Under the pieces are notes generated by a model. It ran no database searches and had not been told where the DNA came from. It saw only the letters and a list, made by a program, of their open reading frames with translations. Shown one piece after another: positions 63,210 through 64,000 of a DNA stretch of 64,000 nt. Position 1 is the stretch's first letter. Each line of letters starts with the position of its first letter. A program made the position numbers and the translations under genes. This stretch comes from Yeosuana marina (GTDB taxonomy: Bacteria > Bacteroidota > Bacteroidia > Flavobacteriales > Flavobacteriaceae): the NCBI RefSeq assembly GCF_011762485.1, contig NZ_JAAKGI010000001.1, positions 573,962 through 637,961 on the forward strand, read 5' to 3'.

Positions 63210-64000
63210 GATGAAAGCGGTTTATTAGTTTTTGTTGCTTCTTGTTCATCGGCAGTTCTTTGAATAGGAATAATGGGCAGGTATCTTACAAGAAACGTAA
63301 TAATTAAAAGCGCCATTGCTAAGGTAGCAAATGTAATGACCCATTCGTGAATACTTGGAAAGTAATGGTGCCAAGATTCGGGAACTCCTTGAATTGGTAA
63401 AAACGGCTGCAATAACGTAGGTGTTACTATTAAGAATCGTTTCCACCAAGAGCCAACCACAACCAATAATCCAATATAAAACATGGGTAATGGCTTTCTT
63501 CCTTTTTTAAATAATAATACAATAATAGGAATAACCAAACCTCCAATAATAACAAACCAAAATAATGGAGCGTATTGACCAGAATACAAATGATTTAAAT
63601 GGGTAACTTCTTCTTTTTTTGAGGTGAATTCTGGAATAACATATTCATTAATATTAAAGTAAAGATATATTAAGCAGGTTAACACCAGAAACTTTCCTAG
63701 TTTATCAAAATGATACTCTGTTATGTAGTTTTCTAATTTATTAGCTTTTCTGATAACATATACTACAGTTACTAATGCGCCAACACCGGCAACAGAAGCA
63801 CCTGAAATAAAGTAAGCACCCATATTAGTGCTATCCCAACCAACTCTAAATAAGGTTGAAAACAACCAAGCGTCAACAGTTTGTAAAATAAATCCAGCCG
63901 GTATAATTAGAATAGCAATAATATGAATGGATTTAAGTTGAATCTTTTTTTGTTTGTCACTACCTGTCCAATTGAGTGAAAATTTTCCATACCATTTGCT
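63206..64000 (-). CDS. NrfD/PsrC-type membrane quinone subunit, copy 2 (partial)
   Basis: The frame is open to the end of the window. The 264 visible codons run from SKWYGKFSLNW through IHIIAILIIPAGFILQTVDAWLFSTLFRVGW to the stop. About seven helices are present, with VGWDSTNMGAYFISGASVAGVGALV and LFWFVIIGGLVIPIIVLLFKKGRKPL. It is the C-terminal part of an NrfD-family subunit distantly related to copy 1 (both end in a LxPIIPxxxxxDEx segment). The N-terminus, and probably an Fe-S gene, lie beyond 64000. Confidence 0.88.
   Translation of the reverse strand, partial: SKWYGKFSLNWTGSDKQKKIQLKSIHIIAILIIPAGFILQTVDAWLFSTLFRVGWDSTNMGAYFISGASVAGVGALVTVVYVIRKANKLENYITEYHFDKLGKFLVLTCLIYLYFNINEYVIPEFTSKKEEVTHLNHLYSGQYAPLFWFVIIGGLVIPIIVLLFKKGRKPLPMFYIGLLVVVGSWWKRFLIVTPTLLQPFLPIQGVPESWHHYFPSIHEWVITFATLAMALLIITFLVRYLPIIPIQRTADEQEATKTNKPLSS

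Noticed and set aside
1..64000. CRISPR arrays, tRNA or rRNA genes, insertion sequences or prophage
   Set aside because: I found no regularly spaced repeats, tRNA-like TpsiC arms, transposase or phage-type proteins in either strand.

Overview
The window looks like a chromosomal segment of a marine-type member of the Flavobacteriaceae (Bacteroidota). The DNA is AT-rich. Promoters match the Bacteroidota -7 box TAnnTTTG rather than the E. coli type, and many sit almost on the start codon. Several proteins belong to families I know mainly from this group: DUF4271, DUF4296, a type IX secretion sorting domain, an S16 with a long acidic tail, and the archaeal/eukaryal-type glycyl-tRNA synthetase. I see no rRNA, tRNA, insertion sequence, prophage, integrase or CRISPR array.

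Layout. 1-22 kb is mostly housekeeping: a comF fragment, glyS, an Lrp/AsnC regulator, a saccharopine dehydrogenase-type protein, pckA, hemD with DUF4271, a dolichol-phosphate-mannose-type glycosyltransferase with a dihydroorotase and a lipoprotein, tyrS, a LuxE-like protein, a minimal T9SS-sorted protein, a PhoB/PhoR-like pair, trmB-lysE-atl, and mrp-nifU. 22-46 kb is a continuous low-potential electron-transfer island: pyruvate:ferredoxin oxidoreductase (nifJ), a 2[4Fe-4S] ferredoxin, 2-oxoacid:ferredoxin oxidoreductase (korAB), an 11-subunit complex I (nuoABCD-HIJKLMN, with no nuoEFG), a small unknown protein, a [2Fe-2S] ferredoxin and a full rnfBCDGEA operon led by an RseC-like gene. 46-56 kb is mixed: a frameshifted GH18 chitinase, a metallophosphoesterase, an SGNH hydrolase, a glutaryl-CoA-type acyl-CoA dehydrogenase, a Rieske oxygenase, an amino-acid permease, tRNA methylation, rimM and rpsP. 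56-64 kb has a lactonase, hemA and two related NrfD-type membrane redox modules, each with an unknown Ig-like membrane protein and a nearly identical cytochrome c; the second module runs off the window.

The strongest observation is regulatory. A 14-bp palindrome of the form ATGAY-N4-RTCAK, resembling a Crp/Fnr-family site, lies upstream of nifJ, the ferredoxin and korAB (one shared divergent site), nuo, rnf, hemA and the NrfD/cytochrome operon. At every one of these promoters the palindrome centre is exactly 33 bp from the centre of the -7 box, or of a degenerate form of it. That places it about 40 bp upstream of the presumed transcription start, the position of a class II activator. The housekeeping promoters I checked in the same window lack it. 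hemA and the NrfD operon also share a second palindrome, TGTAACA-N2-TGTTACA, 19 bp further out.

Taken together, I infer that a Crp/Fnr-type regulator not encoded here switches on ferredoxin-reducing enzymes, a complex I that probably takes electrons from ferredoxin rather than NADH, Rnf for ferredoxin/NAD exchange, heme synthesis and a cytochrome-linked quinone oxidoreductase. The gene calls rest on sequence motifs visible here. The ferredoxin coupling and the identity of the regulator are inferences.
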